Source: Pseudomonas fluorescens (lineage in GTDB: Bacteria; Pseudomonadota; Gammaproteobacteria; Pseudomonadales; Pseudomonadaceae). Taken from it: a stretch of 64,000 bases of DNA. Every line of letters begins with the position of its first letter. Positions within the stretch are counted from its first letter, which is position 1. The position numbers and the translations under genes were made by a program. The stretch lies in NCBI RefSeq assembly GCF_902497875.1, contig NZ_CABVHY010000027.1, forward strand, positions 1-64,000, in the 5' to 3' direction. This document shows, piece after piece, positions 1 to 8,130 of the stretch. The notes below the pieces were generated by a model. The model was given only the letters and a program-made list of their open reading frames with translations. It made no database searches and was not told where the DNA came from.

Positions 1-157
1 GCTTGCTCGCGATTTTCGAAGGCGACATCATTTATATGCCAATCACCCGACAGTCCGGGCTGCGAAACAACCCCGGAATGAAGTATTGTTGTACCCATCC
101 AGAAAAACGTCAGAAGCCTTGAACCGTTGCGACGGTTGTTAAGCGATAGAGGGTGTC
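1..157. other. window edge: half REP and ilvE leader
   Basis: The first 12 bases (GCTTGCTCGCGA) match the right arm of the REP type found complete at 11558-11624, so a REP pair is probably cut by the window edge. The rest is the leader of the branched-chain aminotransferase gene and ends in a GAGGG ribosome-binding site. No gene is visible here. Confidence 0.5.
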
Positions 158-1177
158 ATGGGTAACGAGAGCATCAATTGGGACAAGCTGGGTTTTGACT
201 ACATCAAGACAGACAAGCGCTATTTGTCGCACTGGCAAGATGGCGCCTGGGACAAAGGCACCCTGACTGAAGACAATGTGCTGCACATCAGCGAAGGCTC
301 CACTGCCCTTCACTATGGCCAGCAATGCTTCGAAGGGCTGAAGGCCTATCGCTGCAAGGACGGTTCGATCAACCTGTTCCGTCCGGACCAGAACGCCGCG
401 CGCATGCAGCGCAGCTGCAGCCGTCTGCTGATGCCGCACGTGCCGACCGAAGACTTCATCGAAGCCTGCAAGCAAGTCGTGCGCGCCAACGAGCGCTTCA
501 TTCCGCCTTACGGCACCGGCGGCGCGCTGTACCTGCGCCCGTTCGTGATCGGCGTGGGCGACAACATCGGCGTGCGCACCGCGCCCGAGTTCCTCTTCTC
601 GATCTTCTGCATCCCGGTCGGCGCCTACTTCAAGGGTGGCCTGACCCCGCACAAGTTCCTGATTTCCAGCTATGACCGTGCCGCGCCGCAAGGCACCGGT
701 GCGGCCAAGGTCGGTGGCAACTACGCCGCCAGCCTGATGCCGGGCTCCCAAGCCAAGAAGGCGCACTACGCCGACTGCATTTACCTGGATCCGATGACCC
801 ACTCGAAAATCGAGGAAGTCGGCTCGGCCAACTTCTTCGGTATCACCCACGACAACAAGTTCGTCACACCGAGTTCCCCTTCGGTGTTGCCGGGCATCAC
901 CCGCCTGTCCCTGATCGAGCTGGCCAAATCGCGCCTGGGCCTGGAAGTGGTCGAAGGCGACGTGTTCATCGACAAGCTGTCGGACTTCAAGGAAGCCGGC
1001 GCCTGCGGGACTGCCGCGGTGATCACCCCGATCGGCGGCATCAGCTACAACGACAAACTGCACGTGTTCCACAGCGAAACCGAAGTCGGCCCGATCACCC
1101 AGAAGCTCTATACAGAACTGACTGGCGTGCAAACCGGCGATATCGAAGCGCCAGCAGGCTGGATCGTCAAGGTCTGA
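158..1177 (+). CDS. ilvE: branched-chain amino acid aminotransferase
   Basis: This is a PLP-dependent class IV aminotransferase. It makes the final transamination in leucine, isoleucine and valine synthesis, using glutamate, in the cytoplasm. The 339-residue length is that of the long bacterial/eukaryotic-type BCAT. Visible family motifs are the N-terminal GQQCFEGLKAYR segment, the GTGAAKVGGNYAASL stretch around the PLP-lysine region, and EVGSANFF followed by the phosphate-binding PSSPSVLPGITR. The start is set by a GAGGGTGTC ribosome-binding site just upstream. It is a monocistronic gene closed by a strong terminator, so it is not cotranscribed with the nap genes downstream. Nothing looks broken. 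Confidence 0.95.
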   Translation: MGNESINWDKLGFDYIKTDKRYLSHWQDGAWDKGTLTEDNVLHISEGSTALHYGQQCFEGLKAYRCKDGSINLFRPDQNAARMQRSCSRLLMPHVPTEDFIEACKQVVRANERFIPPYGTGGALYLRPFVIGVGDNIGVRTAPEFLFSIFCIPVGAYFKGGLTPHKFLISSYDRAAPQGTGAAKVGGNYAASLMPGSQAKKAHYADCIYLDPMTHSKIEEVGSANFFGITHDNKFVTPSSPSVLPGITRLSLIELAKSRLGLEVVEGDVFIDKLSDFKEAGACGTAAVITPIGGISYNDKLHVFHSETEVGPITQKLYTELTGVQTGDIEAPAGWIVKV

Positions 1178-1207
1178 TCTGACGGGGCCTGGCCCCACGC
1201 GGCACTC

Positions 1208-1243
1208 AGCCCACCCATCGCTTCGGCGGTGGGTGGGCTTTTT
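1208..1243 (+). terminator. intrinsic terminator of ilvE
   Basis: A 10-bp stem (AGCCCACCCA pairing with TGGGTGGGCT) with a short CG-rich inner stem is followed directly by a run of T. This is a textbook rho-independent terminator and separates ilvE from the nap operon. Confidence 0.9.
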
Positions 1244-1354
1244 GTTGTGCTGCAATCTGCGCCCCACGACCGTTAGTCGCTCTTGCGGTGATGCAGACGG
1301 TCTCTTCACGAACATCATCTAGTCTGAGAGCAACACTCAGCTGGAGTTGGACCG

Positions 1355-1528
1355 ATGTCGTTAGCTGATGAGCGCGTGCCCAGTTCCGACCGAGGTAAGG
1401 AAACCCGGCTGTTCCTCTTCCTCGTTGCCTGCCTGTTCCCCATGCTCTCCATCGCCCTGGTCGGTGGTTACGGCTTCTTCATCTGGTTTATTCAAATGAT
1501 CTTCGGTCCACCCGGGCCACCCAACTGA
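1355..1528 (+). CDS. napE: periplasmic nitrate reductase component NapE
   Basis: This 57-residue ORF lies directly upstream of napD. It has a charged N-terminus (DRGKETR) followed by one hydrophobic helix from about residue 19 to 50 with the conserved CLFPMLSIALVGGYGF core and a short GPPGPP tail. That matches NapE, a single-pass inner-membrane protein of unclear role found with alpha- and gammaproteobacterial nap operons. A TGGAG ribosome-binding site precedes the ATG. It is the first gene of napEDABC and so probably close to the operon promoter. I saw no clear FNR or NarL box in the 110 bases upstream. Confidence 0.9.
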   Translation: MSLADERVPSSDRGKETRLFLFLVACLFPMLSIALVGGYGFFIWFIQMIFGPPGPPN

Positions 1529-1562
1529 TAGCACCTTTTTTGAGTCTATCGGGAGCACGGAC

Positions 1563-1823
1563 ATGGACAAACCTTTGCATATTGCCAGCCTGGTGGTGCT
1601 CGCCCGTCCCGAACTGTTCGAGGCGGTCAAAGCCAACCTGCGGCTGTTGAAGGGTCTCGAACTGCATCAGCAAAGCCCTGCGGGCAAGCTGGTGGTGGTG
1701 CTCGAAGCCGAAGATGAAAGCCAGATCCTCGACTGCATCCAGCAGATTGGCAACCTGCCGGGGGTACTCAATGCCGCGTTGATCTACCACGAAGTTCTCG
1801 AAGACACTGGAGAGGTCGTATGA
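1563..1823 (+). CDS. napD: NapD chaperone for NapA maturation
   Basis: NapD is a small cytoplasmic chaperone that binds the twin-arginine signal peptide of NapA and holds back export until the molybdenum cofactor is inserted. The 86-residue protein starts with the family pattern HIASLVVLARPE and has the ferredoxin-like alpha/beta alternation expected, ending in the conserved LPGVLNAALIYHE segment. A GGGAGCACGGAC ribosome-binding region lies upstream. Its last codons overlap the napA start by four bases (1820-1823), so the two are translationally coupled. Confidence 0.95.
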   Translation: MDKPLHIASLVVLARPELFEAVKANLRLLKGLELHQQSPAGKLVVVLEAEDESQILDCIQQIGNLPGVLNAALIYHEVLEDTGEVV

Positions 1824-4324
1824 GCATGACTCGCCGGGAGTTCGTCAAGGCTCAGGCCGCCGCTATCGCCGCCGCCGCGGCCGGTCTGCCGATTGTCACG
1901 TCCTCCAGCAACCTGATCACCGACGCCGAGATGGTCACCCTGGACTGGAACAAGGCGCCCTGTCGCTTTTGCGGCACCGGCTGCAGCGTCATGGTGGCCA
2001 CCAAGAATAACCGCGTGGTCGCCACTCACGGCGACGTCAAGGCCGAGGTCAATCGCGGGCTGAACTGCGTCAAGGGCTACTTCCTGTCAAAAATCATGTA
2101 CGGTGTCGACCGCCTGACCCAACCGCTGCTGCGCATGAAGGATGGTCAGTTCGACAAGCAGGGCGAGTTCCAGCCGGTCAGCTGGGATCAGGCCTTCGAT
2201 ATCATGGAGTTGAAATTCAAGGCGGCGCTCAAAGCCAAAGGCCCCGAATCGGTGGGCATGTTCGGCTCCGGGCAATGGACGGTGTGGGAAGGCTACGCCG
2301 CCAACAAGCTGATGAAAGCCGGCTTGCGCAGCAACAATATCGACCCTAATGCCCGCCACTGCATGGCCTCGGCGGTGATGGGCTTCATGCGCACCTTCGG
2401 CATGGACGAACCGATGGGCTGCTACGACGACATCGAAGCGACTGATACCTTTGTGCTGTGGGGCTCGAACATGGCCGAGATGCACCCGGTGCTCTGGAGC
2501 CGCGTCACCGATCGCCGGTTGAGTCAGGCGAATGTCAAAGTCGTGGTGCTGTCGACCTTCGAACATCGCAGCTTCGAGCTGGCCGATATTCCGATGGTGT
2601 TCAAGCCGCAAACCGACCTGCTGATCCTCAACTACATCGCCAACCACATCATCGAAAGCGGCTCGGTGAACCAGAGTTTCGTCAGCAAGCACACGCGCTT
2701 CGCCAAGGGCACCGATGACATCGGCTACGGCCTGCGCCCGGACGATCCGCTAGAAATGCAGGCAAAAAATGCCGCCAAGGCCAACACCTGGACCGATATT
2801 TCCTTCGAACAGTTCGCCACCTTCGTCAAGCCCTACACCCTGGAACGCACAGCCAAGGAAACCGGGGTTTCCACCGAACACCTCAAAGCCCTGGCAGAGT
2901 TGTATGCCGACCCCAAGCGCAAGGTGGTGTCGTTCTGGACCATGGGCTTCAACCAGCACACCCGCGGGGTCTGGGCCAACAACCTGATCTACAATATCCA
3001 CCTGCTCACAGGCAAGATCAGCGAGCCGGGCAACAGCCCCTTCTCACTGACCGGCCAGCCCTCGGCGTGCGGCACCGCGCGCGAGGTCGGGACTTTCTCC
3101 CACCGATTGCCCGCCGATCTGGTGGTGACCAATCCCAAGCACCGCGCCACTGCGGAAAAAATCTGGAAGCTGCCGGCCGGGACCATCCAGGAAAAGGTGG
3201 GTTTTCACGCCGTGGAGCAGAGTCGGATGCTCAAGGACGGCGTGCTCAACGTCTACTGGACAATGTCCAGCAACAACATGCAGGCCGGGCCGAACATCAT
3301 GCAGGAGGTCCTGCCGGGGTGGCGCAATCCGGAAAATTTCGTGATCGTCTCGGACGTCTACCCCACCGTCTCCGCCCAGGCCGCGGACCTGATTCTGCCC
3401 AGCGCGATGTGGGTCGAAAAGGAAGGCGCCTTTGGCAATGCCGAACGGCGCACCCAGTTCTGGCACCAGTTGGTCAGCGCACCGGGCGACGCCAAATCCG
3501 ATCTGTGGCAACTGCTGGAATTCTCCAAACGCTTTACTACCGAAGAAGCCTGGCCCGCCGAGTTGCTCGCCAAGGCCCCCGAGTACAAGGGCAAAACCCT
3601 GTTCGAGGTGCTGTACAAGAACGGCCAGGTCGATCAGTTCCCGCTTGAGCAACTGGAAGCCGGGTACAAGAACGATGAAGCCAAGGCCTACGGTTTCTAC
3701 CTGCAAAAAGGTCTGTTCGAGGAATACGCCCAGTTCGGTCGGGGCCATGGCCATGACCTCGCCGAATTTGATCGCTACCACAGCGAGCGCGGGTTGCGCT
3801 GGCCCGTGGTGGACGGCAAGGAAACCCGCTGGCGTTACCGCGAGGGTTATGACCCTTACGTGGAAAAAGGCAGCGAAGTGCAGTTCTACGGCTACCCGGA
3901 CAAGAAGGCGATTATCTTCGCCCTGCCCTACGAGCCGCCAGCCGAGATGCCGGATGCCGATTATCCGTTCTGGCTGAGCACCGGCCGGGTGCTGGAGCAT
4001 TGGCATACAGGGAGCATGACCCAGCGCGTCGAGGAACTGTACAGGGCCGTACCGGACGCGCTGGTCTACATGCATCCGGAGGATGCCAAGGCAATGAATG
4101 CGCGGCGTGGCAGTGAAGTAAAAGTGATCAGCCGGCGCGGTGAAATGCGCGCACGCATCGAAACCCGCGGGCGCAACAAGCCTCCGCGTGGCCTGGTATT
4201 CGTGCCGTTCTTCGACGCCAACAAGCTGATCAACAAGGTCACGCTGGATGCCACCGACCCGATCTCCAAGCAGACCGACTACAAGAAGTGTGCGGTGAGG
4301 ATCGAGCTGATCAGCGCGGCCTGA
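1820..4324 (+). CDS. napA: periplasmic nitrate reductase catalytic subunit NapA
   Basis: This is the catalytic subunit that reduces nitrate to nitrite in the periplasm. The 834 residues match the family length. A Tat signal is visible (TRREFVKAQAAA, then an Ala-rich stretch). The [4Fe-4S] site is CRFCGTGC at residues 48-55, with the fourth cysteine at 83 (LNCVKGYF). The Mo-bis-MGD ligand cysteine is at 181 in NARHCMAS. It overlaps napD by four bases and is followed after 11 bases by napB. Electrons are expected to flow from quinol through NapC and NapB. The operon lacks napF, napG and napH, so this is the NapC-dependent type. Confidence 0.97.
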   Translation: MSMTRREFVKAQAAAIAAAAAGLPIVTSSSNLITDAEMVTLDWNKAPCRFCGTGCSVMVATKNNRVVATHGDVKAEVNRGLNCVKGYFLSKIMYGVDRLTQPLLRMKDGQFDKQGEFQPVSWDQAFDIMELKFKAALKAKGPESVGMFGSGQWTVWEGYAANKLMKAGLRSNNIDPNARHCMASAVMGFMRTFGMDEPMGCYDDIEATDTFVLWGSNMAEMHPVLWSRVTDRRLSQANVKVVVLSTFEHRSFELADIPMVFKPQTDLLILNYIANHIIESGSVNQSFVSKHTRFAKGTDDIGYGLRPDDPLEMQAKNAAKANTWTDISFEQFATFVKPYTLERTAKETGVSTEHLKALAELYADPKRKVVSFWTMGFNQHTRGVWANNLIYNIHLLTGKISEPGNSPFSLTGQPSACGTAREVGTFSHRLPADLVVTNPKHRATAEKIWKLPAGTIQEKVGFHAVEQSRMLKDGVLNVYWTMSSNNMQAGPNIMQEVLPGWRNPENFVIVSDVYPTVSAQAADLILPSAMWVEKEGAFGNAERRTQFWHQLVSAPGDAKSDLWQLLEFSKRFTTEEAWPAELLAKAPEYKGKTLFEVLYKNGQVDQFPLEQLEAGYKNDEAKAYGFYLQKGLFEEYAQFGRGHGHDLAEFDRYHSERGLRWPVVDGKETRWRYREGYDPYVEKGSEVQFYGYPDKKAIIFALPYEPPAEMPDADYPFWLSTGRVLEHWHTGSMTQRVEELYRAVPDALVYMHPEDAKAMNARRGSEVKVISRRGEMRARIETRGRNKPPRGLVFVPFFDANKLINKVTLDATDPISKQTDYKKCAVRIELISAA

Positions 4325-4335
4325 GGAGGACCTTC

Positions 4336-4821
4336 ATGAGTTACCGCTTGCTACCCGTGCTGTTGCTTGCTGCCTTCGGCCTGGCTGTCGCGGCCCAGGT
4401 CGACTACCCGCTGGACGCACCGGGACCGGACGGCCGTCGACCCGGCGGAATAATGACCCAAAACCAGCCAGCGCCGCCCATCGCGAACGAGGAGAACAAG
4501 GACCTCAAACGCGAGCGCAATTACCCGGACCAGCCGCCGACCATTCCCCACACCATCCGCGGTTATCAAATCGACAAGAACAGCAACAAGTGCCTGTCCT
4601 GCCACAGCCGCGCTAACAGCGCGCGCAGCCAGGCACCGATGGTCAGCATCACCCACTACATGGATCGCGACGGCCAGGCACTTGCCGCCGTGTCGCCGCG
4701 CCGCTACTTCTGCAATCAGTGCCATGTCCCGCAAAAAGAGGTCAAGCCCCTGGTGGACAACAGCTTCGAGAACATCGACAAGTTGTTGCAAGACGAAGCC
4801 AGCGCGCCAGCGAAACCCTAA
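4336..4821 (+). CDS. napB: dihaem cytochrome c subunit NapB
   Basis: NapB is the periplasmic electron-transfer partner of NapA. The 161-residue precursor has an N-terminal signal peptide (LLPVLLLAAFGLAVAAQ) and two class I haem c sites, CLSCH at residues 86-90 and CNQCH at 126-130. Further histidines such as HTIRGYQI and ITHYMDRDG can supply axial ligands. The start at 4336 is chosen because AGGAGGACCTTC sits just upstream; a longer in-frame reading from 4288 would run into the end of napA and has no signal peptide. Confidence 0.95.
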   Translation: MSYRLLPVLLLAAFGLAVAAQVDYPLDAPGPDGRRPGGIMTQNQPAPPIANEENKDLKRERNYPDQPPTIPHTIRGYQIDKNSNKCLSCHSRANSARSQAPMVSITHYMDRDGQALAAVSPRRYFCNQCHVPQKEVKPLVDNSFENIDKLLQDEASAPAKP

Positions 4822-4830
4822 GGAGAGGTC

Positions 4831-5427
4831 ATGAAATCATTGCTCGCCCTGCTCAAGGACTACTGGGGCGTCTTGCGTCGTCCCAGCGTCCACTACAGCC
4901 TGGGGTTCCTCACACTCGGCGGGTTTATCGCCGGGGTCATCTTCTGGGGGGGCTTCAACACCGCGCTTGAGGCGACTAATACCGAAAAGTTCTGCACCTC
5001 CTGCCACGAAATGCGTGACAACGTATTTGTCGAACTGCAGGAGACCATCCACTACAGCAACCGCTCCGGCGTACGCGCCACCTGCCCGGACTGCCACGTG
5101 CCCCACGAATGGACCCACAAGATCGCGCGCAAGATGCAGGCCTCCAAAGAAGTCTGGGGCAAGATTTTCGGCACCATCAGTACCCGCGACAAATTCGTCG
5201 GGATGCGCCGCGAACTGGCCGAGCACGAATGGGCCAGGCTCAAGGCCAATGATTCGCTGGAGTGCCGCAACTGCCACAACTTCCAGTTCATGGACTTCAC
5301 CCGCCAGAGCAAGCGCGCCGCGAACATGCACTCCACGTCCCTGGCCGCTGGCCAGGCGACCTGCATCGACTGCCACAAGGGCATCGCGCACAAACTGCCA
5401 GACATGAGTGGGGTCAAGGGCTGGTGA
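4831..5427 (+). CDS. napC: tetrahaem quinol dehydrogenase NapC
   Basis: NapC is a membrane-anchored NapC/NirT-family cytochrome that oxidises quinol and passes electrons to NapB-NapA. The 198-residue protein has one N-terminal transmembrane anchor (about residues 20-43, FLTLGGFIAGVIFWGGF) and four CXXCH sites at 55-59 (CTSCH), 85-89 (CPDCH), 145-149 (CRNCH) and 178-182 (CIDCH). It begins nine bases after napB with an AGGAGAGG ribosome-binding site and is the last gene of the operon. Confidence 0.95.
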   Translation: MKSLLALLKDYWGVLRRPSVHYSLGFLTLGGFIAGVIFWGGFNTALEATNTEKFCTSCHEMRDNVFVELQETIHYSNRSGVRATCPDCHVPHEWTHKIARKMQASKEVWGKIFGTISTRDKFVGMRRELAEHEWARLKANDSLECRNCHNFQFMDFTRQSKRAANMHSTSLAAGQATCIDCHKGIAHKLPDMSGVKGW

Positions 5428-5490
5428 GCGCCGTTATCCATGGGCGATCTTTGCGAGTGAACCGTGGCCGGGCTTCGTCACGTCGCTGAA

Positions 5491-5994
5491 TCATTGAGAG
5501 CGGATGTGCTCAAGCACTGCGATTACCGCCTCCTCAGCGGATAGCACCGCAGTATCCAGTCTAAAAGGCCCGAATCCCCAGGCTTCATAGTCATGATCCA
5601 GTACCGATTGCCAAGTCGCAGGGACCAGGCCCGGAATGTCGAGTTCGCGGGTTTCGACCCTTCGTCTATGCTCGGCGATGTCGGAGCAGACCACCTCGAT
5701 ATCGACCAGTGGCACAGAATGGTAGTCGGCGATTTTTCGCCAGGCTTGACGGCTTTCCGCGACCGGATTGACGCAATCGGCAATCACCGTATTGCCGATG
5801 GAAAGATTGGCCTGTGCAAGCGCATTCGCTACGCTGTACCCGCTCTTGCCTGCATCACCGCCGAGCACGCCGGCATCGCGTATTGCCTGCTCGATGGAAT
5901 CGATCCTCAGCCAGGTCGCAGCTGATTGAGCCGCAAGAGCGCGAGCGATGGTTGTTTTCCCTGTGCCAGGCAATCCGCTGAAAACGATGAGCAT
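5491..5994 (-). CDS. small P-loop AAA/kinase-type ATPase
   Basis: The 167-residue protein opens with MLIVFSGLPGTGKTTIAR, a Walker A motif at the extreme N-terminus. Later come DCVNPVAESR and VEVVCSD, as in the gluconate-kinase/zeta-toxin-like group of small phosphotransferases (often annotated AAA family ATPase). Substrate cannot be read from sequence. The start at 5994 is preferred because the P-loop strand begins right there and an AGGAC ribosome-binding site lies upstream; the longer reading adds an unstructured tail. It converges on napC and is divergent from the cytochrome b561 gene. Confidence 0.75.
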   Translation of the reverse strand: MLIVFSGLPGTGKTTIARALAAQSAATWLRIDSIEQAIRDAGVLGGDAGKSGYSVANALAQANLSIGNTVIADCVNPVAESRQAWRKIADYHSVPLVDIEVVCSDIAEHRRRVETRELDIPGLVPATWQSVLDHDYEAWGFGPFRLDTAVLSAEEAVIAVLEHIRSQ

Positions 5995-6160
5995 TGTGTG
6001 TCCTGAGTTCGTACAATTTTTCGGTAACATCATGTCCGAGAACGCAAGCCTCGGTCGAGGCGTTTGTACACGCTCAGGCATAGATCGACAGGTTGCTCGC
6101 CTGATGCCGGGACAGGCGCCGCAGCCACTCAGTCAATCCAGCCGGTCAAGGCGCACGCTC

Positions 6161-6700
6161 ATGAACCCGCGTTACACGACCACCGCGATTGCCCTCCACT
6201 GGCTGATGGCTCTGGGGCTGATCGGCGCCTTCGCGATTGGCTTCTACATGCCGGACCTGGCGCTGTCGCCGACCAAGCTGAAGCTCTACTCATGGCACAA
6301 GTGGGCCGGCGTGACCCTGTTTCTGCTGGTACTGCTGCGCCTCGCCTGGCGCCTGCTGCATCCCGCGCCGCCGTTGCCGACGAGCATACCCGCGCTATTG
6401 CGCTTCACCTCGCTGGTCATGCACTGGTTGCTGTATGCACTGATGATTGCGATTCCCCTCAGTGGCTGGCTGATGAGTTCGGCGCAAGGTTTCCAGACTG
6501 CCTGGTTCGGGGTACTGCCGCTGCCCGATCTGCTGGACAAAGACCCCGCGCTGGGCGAGCGTCTGCAGGAACTGCATGAGGTGCTTAACTACATCTTGCT
6601 TGGCTTGGTGATCGTCCATACGGGTGCTGCGCTCAAGCATCACTTCATCGATCACAATGACGTGCTCACCCGCATCTTGCCGCTCAGGAACAAGGGCTGA
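6161..6700 (+). CDS. cytochrome b561 family protein
   Basis: This is a 179-residue, four-helix dihaem membrane protein of the bacterial CybB/b561 type. Such proteins shuttle electrons at the inner membrane and can oxidise ubiquinol. The family pattern RYTTTAIALHWLMALGL is at the N-terminus. Conserved histidines are in helices 1 (HWLM), 2 (WHKWAGV), 3 (MHWLLYALM) and 4 (LHEVLNYILLGLVIVH). The start at 6161 is the MNPRY typical of the family. It is followed 48 bases later by a YceI gene, a common pairing. Confidence 0.9.
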   Translation: MNPRYTTTAIALHWLMALGLIGAFAIGFYMPDLALSPTKLKLYSWHKWAGVTLFLLVLLRLAWRLLHPAPPLPTSIPALLRFTSLVMHWLLYALMIAIPLSGWLMSSAQGFQTAWFGVLPLPDLLDKDPALGERLQELHEVLNYILLGLVIVHTGAALKHHFIDHNDVLTRILPLRNKG

Positions 6701-6748
6701 CCCAGGGTATTTCAGTCAATGAAGCTCGTGCTCCGACCGGAGAGTCCC

Positions 6749-7321
6749 ATGAATGTTCGGTTCCTGCGTGCTGCCGCCCTGGTCGCCGCACTCATGCTCG
6801 GGCCCCTGACCGGCGCCCACGCGGTCCAATACAAGCAAGTGAATCCCGTTGCCAGCCAGATCTCCTTCACCTATACCCAGATGGGTGCGCGGGTGTATGG
6901 CACGTTCGGCAAGTTCGACGCCACGCTCGATTTCGACTCGGCGAACCCCACCGCGGCCCGCGCCGAGCTGACCATCCAGCTCGACAGCATCGACGCCGGC
7001 ACCAGCGACGCCAACAGCGAGCTGCAAAAGCCCGCCTGGTTCAACACGGCGGTGTATCCGCTGGCGAAGTTCGAATCAAGCAGCGTCAAGGTGCTCGACA
7101 CCAACCGTTTCCAGATTAGCGGCAAGCTCGCGCTCAAGGGCCGCACCCGTGACGTCAACGCATTGGTGGTTCTGAAGCCGCAGCACGCCATCGGCGTCTT
7201 CAGTGGCGAGTTCATCCTCAACCGCGCCGATTTCAGCATTGGTGAAGGCGAGTGGGCGGATATCGGGATCATTTCCAACGAAATCCTGATCAAATTCCGC
7301 GTTGTCGCTCCCGAGCAGTAA
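6749..7321 (+). CDS. YceI family periplasmic protein
   Basis: YceI proteins are periplasmic lipocalin-like beta-barrels that bind polyisoprenoid lipids and are often encoded next to cytochrome b561. The 190-residue precursor has a signal peptide (FLRAAALVAALMLGPLTGAHA), then the typical opening ending in SQISFTYTQMGARVYGTF and the FKLALKGRTRDV-like strand (KLALKGRTRDVNALV). The start at 6749 has GGAGAG upstream at proper spacing; the start ten codons earlier would extend the signal peptide unnaturally. It is likely cotranscribed with the b561 gene. Confidence 0.9.
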   Translation: MNVRFLRAAALVAALMLGPLTGAHAVQYKQVNPVASQISFTYTQMGARVYGTFGKFDATLDFDSANPTAARAELTIQLDSIDAGTSDANSELQKPAWFNTAVYPLAKFESSSVKVLDTNRFQISGKLALKGRTRDVNALVVLKPQHAIGVFSGEFILNRADFSIGEGEWADIGIISNEILIKFRVVAPEQ

Positions 7322-7382
7322 CCATTACCGGCCCTTTCAATGGGCATAGGTATCTACACATCTTTCAAGGGCTGTCGAATAC

Positions 7383-7515
7383 TGTGGCGAGGGGGCTTGC
7401 CCCCGTTCGGCTGCGCAGCAGTCGTAAAACCGGCAGATGAGATCTACCTGGAAAACCGCGATTGCCGGTTTTAGGGCCGCTTCGCAGCCCAACGGGGGCA
7501 AGCCCCCTCGCCACA
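7383..7515. repeat. REP pair (REPIN), GTGGCGAGGGGG type
   Basis: Two inverted copies of a ~45-bp REP sequence flank a short centre. The left arm begins TGTGGCGAGGGGGCTTGCCC and carries a GGCTGCGCAGCAGTCGTAAAACCGG-like part; the right arm ends GGGGGCAAGCCCCCTCGCCACA. This is the classic Pseudomonas REP doublet in the gap between convergent yceI and the FKBP gene. Confidence 0.9.
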
Positions 7516-7590
7516 ATTTCGGTGTTCAATGGGCGTATTCCGATTTTCACTAAGTGCTGAACAGCCTGGAGGTGTTCCCTCACCGGATCA

Positions 7591-7929
7591 TCAGTCATCG
7601 CGGGTCAGCACTTCCAGCAGCTCGATCTCGAAGGTCAGGTCTGAATGGGGGGTGATCGCGCCCATCGAGCGATCGCCGTAGGCCAGATGCGCCGGCACCC
7701 AGAGTGTGCGCTTGCCGCCGACTCGCATGCCCATCAGCCCGAGATCCCAGCCCTTGATCACCCTTCCTGTGCCAATCACGCACTGGAACGGCTTGCCGCG
7801 CTCATAGGAGGAGTCGAACGGGGTGCCATCCTCGAGAAAACCGCGGTATTGGGTGGTAATCAAGGCGCCTTTGACCACTTCTTTGCCGTCGCCCAGTTGA
7901 ATATCTGTCACCTGCAATTCGCTGCTCAT
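7591..7929 (-). CDS. FKBP-type peptidyl-prolyl cis-trans isomerase
   Basis: The 112-residue single-domain FKBP catalyses proline cis-trans isomerisation in the cytoplasm. The FKBP core is clear: GALITTQYRGFLEDGTPFDSS, then the catalytic-pocket segment VIGTGRVIKGWDLGLMGM, RTLWVPAHLAYG, and a final FEIELLEVL strand. The start at 7929 (MSSELQV) is chosen because the longer reading adds 25 residues with no family match. No signal peptide is present. Confidence 0.9.
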   Translation of the reverse strand: MSSELQVTDIQLGDGKEVVKGALITTQYRGFLEDGTPFDSSYERGKPFQCVIGTGRVIKGWDLGLMGMRVGGKRTLWVPAHLAYGDRSMGAITPHSDLTFEIELLEVLTRDD

Positions 7930-8130
7930 CACTCGCTCTCGTTGATTCGGTAGCCCTGTATGGCTCCTGAGGCAGGTTTTCCCAGAATTTTCGCGGGTTG
8001 GCAACCTTCATGAGTGCCTTGATTTTCTCGCGGCTTTCGCGAAAAAACCTGCTGTACTCAAGGGCGAGGACTAAGATAGCCTACGGCCATTACCCGCAGG
8101 GTTTCAATACTCCATGTCGTTAGTATTCAC

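Noticed and set aside
110..1318. A 402-codon minus-strand open frame across ilvE
   Set aside because: It is the antisense of a well-supported gene, with no ribosome-binding site or family motif and a composition typical of GC-rich shadow frames.
1244..1354. FNR or NarL site upstream of napE
   Set aside because: No TTGAT-N4-ATCAA or heptamer pair could be found by eye; a regulator site cannot be claimed.
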